Below are positions 8,159 through 15,448 of a DNA stretch of 43,225 nucleotides, one piece after another (position 1 is the stretch's first letter; every line of letters starts with the position of its first letter). The notes under the pieces were generated by a model. It had not been told where the DNA came from and did not search any database. It saw only the letters and a list, made by a program, of their open reading frames with translations. Source of the DNA: an uncultured bacterium (GTDB lineage Bacteria > Bacteroidota > Bacteroidia > Bacteroidales > CAIXTV01); the NCBI GenBank assembly GCA_903922465.1, contig CAIXTV010000030.1:1-43225 (forward strand), given 5' to 3'. A program made the position numbers and the translations under genes.

Positions 8159-9502
8159 ATGCTACCATATTTCAAAATGCGAAAATATGCTGATAAAAAT
8201 GGCTATCAACAAATTCAATTAATTTATTTCAATGAAAGTAATTTAAAACTGGATACTGGTGTTAAAACTAAACCTGAATATTGGACGGGTCAAGTCGAAG
8301 GGCAAAAGAGCAAGAATCAAGTTGAGGGTCGAGTTGTCAGCCGATGTTCGGAAATTAAACAAGATGCTAAACTAATAAATCTCCAATTGGACAAAGCAAA
8401 GAAAAAATTGGCTGATATTATCTTTACATTTCGCTTGAAGAATGATTATTATCCAGATATACAATTTGTGAAAGAGTCATTCTATTCTGAAAAAATGAAA
8501 ATTGATAGAGATCAAGATGTTCGGACGCAACTATATAAATGGATTCCTGAAAAAGAAAAAAAGCACGAAGTGAGAATCTATTATACCGTTTTACACGATT
8601 TGATAGACATGACTACAAAAGGTCAAAACAATTGGAAAAAAATTTCGAAAGATAAACTGGAAGATATTCTTGCAAATAGTAAACCTTTATTGTTCAGTCA
8701 AATAACCAATAAATTTAAAGAAGATTATATTGACTATCTAAAAAAAAGAGAAACTTTAAGGTTAGGTGAAGTAAAAACCATACAGTATAACACTATAAAT
8801 AAGCGATTTGAAGCATTTAGGGCTTTTCTATCAGCCATGCATGATAAAGGCATCAATGAATTCGACTTTTATAAGAAGTTCAAAACAGAACTTGAGGAGA
8901 TTGATAAACAACCTGTTATCATACCCAGACCTAAAGAGTTTATTACTTTGATGAATGCTGATTTGTCCCTTAACCAGAGATATGAATTTGTAAGAGCGAT
9001 TTTTATTGTAGGGTGTTTAACTGGATTACGTTTTGGAGACCTGATTAAAATTTCTAAAAAAAATATAGAAGTTAAAGATGGGGTACGATATATAATAACA
9101 GATATTTCTAAAACTGAGGATAAACAAGTTAGAATTCCATTACATGATATTGGTTACAAATTTCTGACCCAATATAATTTTAATTTTATTATTTCTAATC
9201 AGGATTTAAATAGAAATCTTCATGAAATGTTTGAACATTTAAAATTTGATAGAGAAGTAACAAGATATGAAAAAAGATCAAAAAAGAGTGTGCCCATTAA
9301 TCTCCCTTTCCATAAGCTGGTTACGATGCACAGTTCCCGAAGATTTTTCATTTCTACATTAATAAATTCAAAGAAAGTTTCGCTCGGGAATATAATGAAA
9401 TGGACGAGGCATAGCACAGATGTCATTCTGAGTTATATTGAAGAAGGTTATGAAGAAGAAGATCAGATGCGAGAAGTGTTTTCGTCATTTGAGCAAAATT
9501 AA
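8159..9502 (+). CDS. Tyrosine recombinase / phage-type integrase
   Basis: The 447-residue enzyme would cut and rejoin DNA at an attachment site to move an island. It has a Bacteroidota-type arm-binding N-terminus (about 1-95, with KNGYQQIQLIYF and a W at TKPEYW), a SAM-like core-binding domain (about 110-250) and a catalytic domain. The catalytic residues can be seen: R291 in GLRFGD, H391 and R394 in HSSR, H418 in WTRHST and nucleophile Y426 in LSYIEE. Placement next to two tRNA-Leu genes and the AT-rich accessory genes after it fit an island integrase. No excisionase or relaxase gene follows. The gene looks intact, so it may be active. Confidence 0.95.
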   Translation: MLPYFKMRKYADKNGYQQIQLIYFNESNLKLDTGVKTKPEYWTGQVEGQKSKNQVEGRVVSRCSEIKQDAKLINLQLDKAKKKLADIIFTFRLKNDYYPDIQFVKESFYSEKMKIDRDQDVRTQLYKWIPEKEKKHEVRIYYTVLHDLIDMTTKGQNNWKKISKDKLEDILANSKPLLFSQITNKFKEDYIDYLKKRETLRLGEVKTIQYNTINKRFEAFRAFLSAMHDKGINEFDFYKKFKTELEEIDKQPVIIPRPKEFITLMNADLSLNQRYEFVRAIFIVGCLTGLRFGDLIKISKKNIEVKDGVRYIITDISKTEDKQVRIPLHDIGYKFLTQYNFNFIISNQDLNRNLHEMFEHLKFDREVTRYEKRSKKSVPINLPFHKLVTMHSSRRFFISTLINSKKVSLGNIMKWTRHSTDVILSYIEEGYEEEDQMREVFSSFEQN

Positions 9503-9570
9503 TAAATAGACCTATTTCAGCCTGTAATTAATAGGAAAAGCCGATTTTGAAGTCGGAAATTTCTAAAAAT

Positions 9571-9696
9571 GTACCCACAGATATTTTCAAAAACCTTTGT
9601 GGTTGTTAGCCATAAAGGTTTTAGTTTTTAATTGAAGAGTAGTTATGTGTGAATATGTCTGAAGGCAAGATTTACGCAAACTTTATTTGTGGGTAC
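9571..9696. repeat. Inverted-repeat segment after the integrase, with an internal terminator-like hairpin
   Basis: GTACCCACA at 9571-9579 is repeated in inverted form at 9688-9696. Within lies a strong hairpin with arms at 9590-9602 and 9610-9622 (one G-T pair, 7-base loop), followed by a T-rich tract that could end the integrase transcript. The rest of 9503-9842 has no gene that I can support; a short direct repeat, ATTGCTTTA, occurs near 9742 and 9775. Confidence 0.55.
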
Positions 9697-9842
9697 AGCA
9701 ATGTTGTTTCATGTTATTCTTATCAGATGATTATTAAAGGCATTGCTTTAAATTTGTTTCAAATATTTAAATGTATTGCTTTATGAAAACTTATAATGTT
9801 ATCAAGATTTTGATGTTTATACTTAATACACTTCTTGTAGAT

Positions 9843-9905
9843 AAATTATATATCATGTTAATATAATCAGTTTATATCTGATATTATCATCATAATATAT
9901 AATTT
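9843..9905. promoter_or_regulatory. 63-bp palindrome upstream of the abiE operon (candidate operator)
   Basis: A perfect 11-bp outer inverted repeat, AAATTATATAT at 9843-9853 and its complement at 9895-9905, shares its centre (9874) with an inner one, ATCAG at 9866-9870 and CTGAT at 9878-9882. Most bases between them also obey the dyad. It abuts the -33 element of the abiE promoter. AbiEi antitoxins are known to repress their own operon by binding inverted repeats, so this is the natural candidate. Confidence 0.5.
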
Positions 9906-9906
9906 A

Positions 9907-9942
9907 TTTTTGTTCGGATTCCAATATTATGTGTTACCTTTG
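9907..9942 (+). promoter_or_regulatory. Promoter of the abiEi-abiEii operon
   Basis: TACCTTTG at 9935-9942 is the -7 element and TTTTTG at 9907-9912 the -33 element, 22 bases apart. The ATG of abiEi is 46 bases further on. Confidence 0.6.
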
Positions 9943-9988
9943 TGATGTTTTATGTTTATAATATCAGGTTAAAACTGTTTTTCCTAAC

Positions 9989-10810
9989 ATGAATAATAAA
10001 ACTATTTCATTCCAGTCAGCAAAATTATTGAATCATCTGAACCAGCAGAACTTAGAATTCTTCTCAATTCTGGATGCTCAATCTATTCTTTTAGATAGTA
10101 AGAAAGGAACCGTCATAGAGTTAATAAGTTCCATGATCTCACGTGGACTTTTAATGAGAATTAAGGATGGGCTATATCATGTTATACCTTATGAGCGAGA
10201 TTGTACCAGTTACTTTCCGAACTGGCATCTAACAGCTCAAGCTATGGCTAATCCGAAACAATTTTATATTGGGTTTTATAGTGCATTGGACTTATATGGA
10301 CTTATCACTCAACCATCCCAAATCGAACAGGTAATAATTGTTGAACGTGTACAACCCAAACTCCAAAAAGTGGGTGATATAACTTTCGATTTCATCACGT
10401 TAAGCAAGTCTCATTTTTTTGGATTTAAGAATCAATGGATCGATGATTTTAATAAGGTGAGTTTTTCTGACCTTGAAAAAACGATTATTGATTGTTTGTA
10501 CATACCTCGCTACGCTGGCGGTATTACAGAAATCTCAAAGGCTATATATAAATGCAGAGATCAGATTAACAAGGGACGGCTTTTTAATTATCTGGAGCGG
10601 TTCGATGTGCAAGCAGTTAACAAGCGACTTGGTTTTATACTTCAACATCTGGAACTATTAAGCGATTTCAGGCAAGAGTTGGCTAAAACAATAAAAGTTG
10701 GATATATTACATTAGAACCTTCATTACCAAAATCTGGTCGCCATCATTCCACATGGAAAATTTTTGATAATTTAGATATCAGCACAGTAACACACACACT
10801 CAATACATAA
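9989..10810 (+). CDS. abiEi: AbiEi-type antitoxin and autorepressor (type IV toxin-antitoxin)
   Basis: The 273-residue protein has the AbiEi layout: an N-terminal winged helix (about 1-65, ending in GLLMRIKDGLYHV) and a C-terminal antitoxin domain (from about 85, with the YIGFYSALDLYGL stretch). AbiEi is known in the family to repress its operon and to counter AbiEii without a stable complex, which defines type IV systems. The toxin gene follows after 3 bases. The palindrome at 9843-9905 is a likely target of its winged helix. AbiE pairs protect against phage by abortive infection and can stabilise mobile DNA, which suits a position just inside a putative island. Confidence 0.88.
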   Translation: MNNKTISFQSAKLLNHLNQQNLEFFSILDAQSILLDSKKGTVIELISSMISRGLLMRIKDGLYHVIPYERDCTSYFPNWHLTAQAMANPKQFYIGFYSALDLYGLITQPSQIEQVIIVERVQPKLQKVGDITFDFITLSKSHFFGFKNQWIDDFNKVSFSDLEKTIIDCLYIPRYAGGITEISKAIYKCRDQINKGRLFNYLERFDVQAVNKRLGFILQHLELLSDFRQELAKTIKVGYITLEPSLPKSGRHHSTWKIFDNLDISTVTHTLNT

Positions 10811-10813
10811 TAG

Positions 10814-11629
10814 ATGATAAGAGCTGGAGAAATTCAAATAAATGCAGCAAAACTTGGAGTAAGAGATACTCAAATCGAAAAGGATTATGTCATTTCATGG
10901 ATTCTTTATGGTATAGCTAATAATGAATATCTTGCTAAGCATCTGGTTTTCAAAGGTGGGACTGTATTAAAGAAAATCTATTTTCGTGAATACCGATACT
11001 CTGAAGATATGGATTTTACTTTTATTGATGCCGATTTTAATCCTATCATTATCAAAGTTGCTATTGAAGAACTTATTCAATGGGTTGATGAAGAATCACG
11101 GATAAAGTTGGCTATTTTGGATGAAACTCAACACGAGACAGGTAACTATAATTTTTATCTATCTTACATTGGACCGCTTGGGGGAAAAGGGGATAATAAG
11201 AGTATCAAAGTTGATATAAGTTGTGACGAGATGATTTATTATCCTGTTGAAGCAAAAGATGTGATCAATTCCTATTCTGATCTCACTTCAGTATATGGAG
11301 TAAAGTGTTATGTACTGGATGAATCTATTGCTGAAAAGATGAGGTCTCTGATGCAACGGACAGCTCCAAGGGATTTGTATGACCTATGGTATTTATTCGA
11401 GATTGAAGGCAGGAATATTGAAGATTGTGTTTATGCATTCCAAGAAAAAGCTCAGTATAAGAAATTAAATCCGCATGAACTGGTACAGGTAGTTATTAAA
11501 AAAGAGCAGATTTTTTCTAAACTATGGGCAGATCACTTACAGCATCAGGTAAAGGATTTACCTGATTTTAAAGAGGTCTGGAGAGAGTTAGGAAAATACT
11601 GGAAAAGGTTTGAGAAGTTTATCCCGTAA
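10814..11629 (+). CDS. abiEii: AbiEii-type nucleotidyltransferase toxin
   Basis: The 271-residue protein belongs to the AbiEii/AbiGii toxin family of DNA polymerase beta-like nucleotidyltransferases. Family motifs are visible: KDY at 23-25, FKGGTVLKK at 46-54, SEDMDF at 63-68 with metal-binding D65/D67-type acidic residues, and PRDLYDLWYLFE in the C-terminal half. Characterised relatives block growth by modifying tRNA or using GTP. The start lies 3 bases after the abiEi stop, so translation is coupled. All key motifs are present, so the toxin looks active. Confidence 0.9.
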   Translation: MIRAGEIQINAAKLGVRDTQIEKDYVISWILYGIANNEYLAKHLVFKGGTVLKKIYFREYRYSEDMDFTFIDADFNPIIIKVAIEELIQWVDEESRIKLAILDETQHETGNYNFYLSYIGPLGGKGDNKSIKVDISCDEMIYYPVEAKDVINSYSDLTSVYGVKCYVLDESIAEKMRSLMQRTAPRDLYDLWYLFEIEGRNIEDCVYAFQEKAQYKKLNPHELVQVVIKKEQIFSKLWADHLQHQVKDLPDFKEVWRELGKYWKRFEKFIP

Positions 11630-11640
11630 GTCAAATTATA

Positions 11641-11697
11641 TTTTTTGAATTAGAGGACAACTTTATAGATTCGTTTAAGGTGGTTCTGAAAAATTAA
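11641..11697 (+). pseudogene. Remnant of a second copy of the 13515 gene
   Basis: Translated from 11647, the DNA reads ELEDNFIDSFKVVLKN and then a stop. The gene at 13515 begins with ELDDYFVDSFKAALKN after a short leader, and the DNA also matches base by base over most of this stretch. Only the 5' end of the copy survives, just after abiEii and with no start codon of its own. The hipBST operon and a repeat element lie between the two copies. Confidence 0.75.
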
Positions 11698-11799
11698 AAC
11701 TACTATTTTAATCAAATGAATACCGATAAATACTAATAAGTAAAATAATGCCGTTATAGCAGTAATTTATTGTAATATTTTTTTTGTTTTAAAATAAAA

Positions 11800-11825
11800 T
11801 ACTTATTTTTACCGCAATAAAAGTA
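11800..11825 (+). promoter_or_regulatory. Possible promoter/operator of the hipBST-like operon
   Basis: An imperfect inverted repeat, TACTTATTTT at 11800-11809 and AATAAAAGTA at 11816-11825, surrounds a -7-like word (TATTTTTA, one base off TAnnTTTG) just before the ATG at 11829. HipB proteins bind such repeats in their own promoters; here it is inferred from position. Confidence 0.35.
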
Positions 11826-11828
11826 AAT

Positions 11829-12071
11829 ATGGCACAATCTCAAGAATTAGCAGAATTGATCAGGCTTCATAGAAAGGTAGCCAAATTAAGTCGTGTGCAA
11901 TTAGCAGAACTGGCTGAAGTTGGGAAAACTGTGATTTATAATATAGAGCATGGGAAAGAATCTGTTCAATTGGACACTCTACAAAAAATTCTTAATGTGC
12001 TGAATATAAAGATAGTATTAACCAGTCCTCTAATGGAGGATTTACAAAACACTGAAAATGAGAAAGGCTAA
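11829..12071 (+). CDS. hipB: HipB-like helix-turn-helix protein
   Basis: The 80-residue protein is a single Xre-family helix-turn-helix domain (about 8-62, with LSRVQLAELAEVGKTVIYNIEHGK). It is the first of three overlapping genes; its last 14 bases overlap the next gene. In HipBST systems HipB binds DNA and helps HipS to restrain the kinase. The gene context, more than the sequence, sets the HipB assignment. Confidence 0.88.
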   Translation: MAQSQELAELIRLHRKVAKLSRVQLAELAEVGKTVIYNIEHGKESVQLDTLQKILNVLNIKIVLTSPLMEDLQNTENEKG

Positions 12072-12372
12072 GGTATATGTAAAAGGCGTTGAGGCTGGAA
12101 TTCTTACCGAGTTAATACAAGGTAAAGATTATGTGTTTGAATATCACGCTGAGTATGATGGTCTTGCTGTTTCACGTACAATGCCCATTAAAGAGAAAGT
12201 TTACAAATTCGATAAATTTCCGCCATTTTTTGATGGGTTACTACCTGAAGGTATCCAACTGGAAGGGTTGTTGAAAATAAAAAAAATTGATAAGAATGAT
12301 TGCTTCTCCCAATTGATTTCGGTTGGCGAGGATATGGTTGGAGTTGTTACAGTAAAAGAAGTTACAGAATGA
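12058..12372 (+). CDS. hipS: HipS-like antitoxin (separate HipA N-terminal subdomain)
   Basis: This 104-residue protein corresponds to the N-subdomain 1 of HipA (VYVKGVEAGILTE, then FPPFFDGLLPEG, then GEDMVGVVTV). In classical HipA this part is fused to the kinase, while in HipBST it is a separate protein that acts as the antitoxin. The gene overlaps hipB by 14 bases and the kinase gene by 4 (ATGA). The start is fixed by the conserved beginning MRKAKVYVKG. Confidence 0.85.
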   Translation: MRKAKVYVKGVEAGILTELIQGKDYVFEYHAEYDGLAVSRTMPIKEKVYKFDKFPPFFDGLLPEGIQLEGLLKIKKIDKNDCFSQLISVGEDMVGVVTVKEVTE

Positions 12373-13301
12373 ACCGCTGCCCGATAACATATACTCCATG
12401 TGGGGATAACAAATATAGCGAAGCTGGTCTTAGGCTTTTATCGCCCCAATTAATTTCTTTGAGCGACCTTGAGTACACAGCCGAAGAACAAAGAAGAGAA
12501 GCATACAACCGTGCAACAAAGATGTCGATTCAAGGTGTACAGCCAAAGCTGAGCGCAGTATTGAACACGAAGGAAGGTAAATTCGAAATCGTTGACACAG
12601 GAGGAAAGTACATACTCAAGCCGCAGCATCAGTTATATCCAGAAATGCCAGAAAATGAAGACCTGACTATGAAACTTGCTAAAAAGATTGGCTTGGCAGT
12701 TCCGTTACATGGTTTGGTGTGGTCGAAGGATGGCACCTTAACGTATTTCATCAAACGGTTTGATAGAAAGGGAAGGAATGAAAAAGTGCCTATCGAAGAT
12801 TTTGCACAATTGTCTGGATTAAGCAGGGATACAAAATATAATTATAGTTTGGAAAAGGTTGTTAAAATTATTGATGACTACTGTACTTTTCCCGCTATTG
12901 AAAAGCTGACTCTTTTTAAACTTGTCATATTTAGCTATCTGGTTGGCAATGAAGATATGCATGTAAAGAACCTTTCCATAATCACGGAAAATAATAAAGT
13001 TACACTCTCCCCATGTTATGACCTTGTGAATTCAACAATCGAATATATAAAGCAAGATGAAGAAATCGCTCTGCCCCTGATGGGAAAGAAGAAGCATCTC
13101 ACAAGTAGTCATTTAGTAGATTATTTCGGGGTTGAAAGGTGTAAGTTACCTACCAAAAGTATTGATAATGTTATGGAAACAATCTTTTCGGCAGTCGGTA
13201 AATGGAAAGAATTGATAGAAATCAGTTTTTTATCAAAAGAAATGAAAGACAAATATCATGCTTTGTTGGAAACGAGGCTCGGAATTTTGAGAATTCGTTG
13301 A
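12369..13301 (+). CDS. hipT: HipT-like serine/threonine kinase toxin
   Basis: The 310-residue HipA-like kinase lacks the N-terminal subdomain, which is the gene before it. The glycine-rich loop is SIQGVQPK (S53 onwards), the catalytic loop NEDMHVKN contains D196, H198 and N201, and the metal-binding aspartate is D218 in CYDLV. All are intact. The known E. coli HipT phosphorylates tryptophanyl-tRNA synthetase; the target here is unknown. The start ATG at 12369 overlaps the hipS stop, so I excluded a longer frame opening at 12300 that runs inside hipS. The usual phosphorylated serine of the loop is S53; the position two residues later is glutamine. Confidence 0.88.
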   Translation: MNRCPITYTPCGDNKYSEAGLRLLSPQLISLSDLEYTAEEQRREAYNRATKMSIQGVQPKLSAVLNTKEGKFEIVDTGGKYILKPQHQLYPEMPENEDLTMKLAKKIGLAVPLHGLVWSKDGTLTYFIKRFDRKGRNEKVPIEDFAQLSGLSRDTKYNYSLEKVVKIIDDYCTFPAIEKLTLFKLVIFSYLVGNEDMHVKNLSIITENNKVTLSPCYDLVNSTIEYIKQDEEIALPLMGKKKHLTSSHLVDYFGVERCKLPTKSIDNVMETIFSAVGKWKELIEISFLSKEMKDKYHALLETRLGILRIR

Positions 13302-13350
13302 GCTTTATGCTGAATTAATTTTGAGACCACTCCTAAAACCTAAAAATGAA

Positions 13351-13455
13351 GAAACGCCACGGAGGCACAGAGGATATAGAGGCACACAGAGTATTGTTAA
13401 TCAGCACTATAAACTTTGTAAAACTTAGAGAATTAGTGCCTGAGTGGCAAAAAAA
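13351..13455. repeat. Palindromic intergenic repeat of the GGAGGCACAGAG type
   Basis: The left half repeats GAGGCAC-like words (13356-13392). The right half carries the complement: GTGCCTGAGTGGC at 13436-13448 mirrors GCCACGGAGGCAC at 13356-13368 with two mismatches. The unit is about 100 bases, AT-rich in the middle and followed by a run of A. Elements of this style are scattered between genes in many Bacteroidota and other genomes. No protein is encoded. Confidence 0.6.
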
Positions 13456-13514
13456 GACTTTTCGAAGTGGACTCAAAGTTCAAATTGTTAAGAATTCATT
13501 ATTAAAATGATCGT

Positions 13515-13913
13515 ATGGCAAAAGAACATTTTTGTGAATTAGACGACTACTTTGTAGACTCGTTTAAGGCAGCTCTTAAAAATTTAAATATTCCAGTAGA
13601 TGTTAAATTTGTTTATCAAAAAAATGATAAACAAAAAACAATGGTGAAAATCAAGAAAGTTGCACGTACCTATACTGTCATGCTAAAAGCTGATTTAATT
13701 GTCTCATTTAATGGAAATTACTTTTATGCATTTGATGATGAAACAAAGAATATTTTGATAGAACAGGAACTCGCATTAATTGAATTTAATATGGATAGTG
13801 CAACATTAAAATTAGTTAAACCAGATTTGATGACATCATCAGCGTTGGTTGAAAAATATGGCTTAAATGCGGTAAAAAGAGCCATTCAGATTAATAAGTC
13901 TTATTCAGATTAG
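13515..13913 (+). CDS. Hypothetical protein, possibly a decayed phage-type metallopeptidase
   Basis: This 132-residue protein has no signal peptide or membrane segment. The C-terminal half (ILIEQELALIEF, then KPDLM, then VEKYGLNAVKRA) is laid out like small phage-associated metallopeptidases, in which a helix with an HELxH zinc motif is followed by a charged segment and a conserved YG. Here the first histidine would be Q and the second is missing, so a zinc enzyme is unlikely. This likeness is my inference. A 5' fragment of a second copy sits at 11641-11697. The gene stands alone. Confidence 0.6.
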   Translation: MAKEHFCELDDYFVDSFKAALKNLNIPVDVKFVYQKNDKQKTMVKIKKVARTYTVMLKADLIVSFNGNYFYAFDDETKNILIEQELALIEFNMDSATLKLVKPDLMTSSALVEKYGLNAVKRAIQINKSYSD

Positions 13914-14029
13914 CAACTGGGGTTACCTGAAGAAACGAAAACTAAAATCAAGAAATGAAAAACTCTGCATTAATAAACACATGGATACACATGGGGATTT
14001 TACCCGATATGGCAGAGCTCAAATAATTC

Positions 14030-14278
14030 ATGGCTATGAAATCGACAAATTTTGCATTGCGGATTGCAGGTATAATATTTTTTCTTGTTGCTATCCTGCA
14101 CTTACTTCGAATTATTACGAAAGTTCCAATACTCGTTTCTGGATGGTTGATTCCTATATGGGTAAACTGGATGGGATTCGTGGTTACAGGCTTATTAAGC
14201 GTTTGGTTTTGGTGGATTTCACGCCATAAAAAGGATGAGTCAGCTTTCTATTTAAAAGATCGGAATCGATATAACTGA
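14030..14278 (+). CDS. Small two-helix inner membrane protein
   Basis: The 82-residue protein has two strongly hydrophobic segments, about 8-28 and 38-65, and a short basic tail (SRHKKDESAFYLKDRNRYN). A second in-frame ATG two codons later is an equally good start. An 82-codon frame overlapping it in another register (from 13981) lacks these features and I treat it as noise. The family function is unknown. It converges on the DUF2721 gene with only 14 bases between. Confidence 0.7.
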   Translation: MAMKSTNFALRIAGIIFFLVAILHLLRIITKVPILVSGWLIPIWVNWMGFVVTGLLSVWFWWISRHKKDESAFYLKDRNRYN

Positions 14279-14292
14279 GATTTATTATTGCA

Positions 14293-14715
14293 CTATTCGT
14301 TTTTAATATCCGTTGCTTCATGTTCCATGTCGCTCAAATGAAGGTCTAAGGCTTTTACTGAAATTTGGATTTCATAGATTGATATACCCAGCGATATTAT
14401 CATCATTATCAGAGCTATACCAAACATCCAAACAGCAATGCCCTGTTCACCAACAAAGATTAAGAACATGGTTCCAACGCACAGGAATAAGCTGGCAACA
14501 CCCATTATCTGCATATTTTTTGTAAGGTATAGCCTTTTGCGGAGATTGGCAATTTGCCCCTTGAGCAATTCATTTGGGTTGGCTTTAAATTTCTCATGCA
14601 GCCCACGGATCAATGCTGCATAACCCATGAATCTGTTAGTATAAGCCAGCAGGATCAGCGAGATCGCTGAAAATAAAAGGGCTGGCGTGGTGAGGGTAAT
14701 TTGTTCGTGCATCAT
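14293..14715 (-). CDS. DUF2721 family inner membrane protein
   Basis: The 140-residue protein begins MMHEQITLTTPALLFSAISL and continues LLAYTNRFMGYAALIRGLH, the typical opening of DUF2721. It has a first membrane helix at about 8-27, a cytosolic helical linker rich in K and R (IANLRKRLYLTKNMQ), and two more helices in the second half. Earlier in-frame ATGs exist at 14745 and 14781; I chose the one that gives the usual family N-terminus. Function unknown. Confidence 0.82.
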   Translation of the reverse strand: MMHEQITLTTPALLFSAISLILLAYTNRFMGYAALIRGLHEKFKANPNELLKGQIANLRKRLYLTKNMQIMGVASLFLCVGTMFLIFVGEQGIAVWMFGIALIMMIISLGISIYEIQISVKALDLHLSDMEHEATDIKNE

Positions 14716-14940
14716 GTTAGGATTTGGAATGGCTAAAGTAACCATTTTGATACTATTTAGTTTTACAGAACTGAACGACATGTCATTTTGTTAACTCTTT
14801 CCACAATAGCATTGCCGAGCAACCAAAGTTGCATATTAACAAGCCCATAGATGGCATTTTAAGCCTCTACAAAGCCTTAATTAAATTTTTCCGAAAGGTT
14901 CTCCAATATCATTACTAATATTCTACATTTGCTGGTAGCT

Positions 14941-14958
14941 ATCCCACGAATGTGGGAT
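14941..14958. repeat. Short perfect hairpin
   Basis: ATCCCAC at 14941-14947 pairs with GTGGGAT at 14952-14958 around GAAT. It lies between two divergent genes, 56 bases before the ATG at 15014. There is no T-run, so it is not a typical terminator. Confidence 0.4.
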
Positions 14959-15013
14959 TTAGTTCAATAAAATGTATAAATCATTGAAGACGAATTCCTT
15001 AAATTATTATTGA

Positions 15014-15343
15014 ATGGAAGATGTAATGGTGCATAATTTTATTGTTGGGTTTGCTCTAATTGTTAGTCTGATATTTCTCTTGAAAATTTGGAACCTTATG
15101 GTAAGAAATTACAACAATAACATATTATCAAATTCTACGTGTGATAACTGTGGTTCTGCTTTAGGTTCCAAAAGCCTGACTGAAGCCATTCAAAGGTGGG
15201 AGATTGATAAGCAAAGGATGAAAGAAGAAAAAACTATGCCAACAATTTTATTAAGTGATATGTCCCTAATCTGTCCAAAATGCGGGAAAAAAAATTCTGA
15301 ACAAGAATTATACAGACGTAACAGAGAAAAAAGAAATAAATAA
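15014..15343 (+). CDS. Membrane-anchored zinc-ribbon hypothetical protein
   Basis: The 109-residue protein has one N-terminal membrane helix (about 8-28) and a soluble part with two CxxCG knuckles, CDNCG (about 43-47) and CPKCG (about 87-91), which should form one zinc ribbon. The two knuckles are about 40 residues apart, separated by a charged helix. Function unknown. It is followed by a lipoprotein gene about 100 bases later on the same strand. Confidence 0.65.
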   Translation: MEDVMVHNFIVGFALIVSLIFLLKIWNLMVRNYNNNILSNSTCDNCGSALGSKSLTEAIQRWEIDKQRMKEEKTMPTILLSDMSLICPKCGKKNSEQELYRRNREKRNK

Positions 15344-15448
15344 ATCATAATTAGAATGATTTACAAAAACTACTGATGTAACTCCTACGTCATATTGCAA
15401 ATAAATAACACTGAATACTTTATAAACTCACAAACTAAAAAAAGCAAC

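Noticed and set aside
12058-13301. HipA gene broken by a frameshift
   Set aside because: The two parts overlap by ATGA, each has a proper start, and the split falls exactly where HipS and HipT are separate proteins.
13981-14229. 82-codon frame overlapping the small membrane protein
   Set aside because: The overlapping frame at 14030 gives a clear two-helix membrane protein; this one has no plausible domain pattern.
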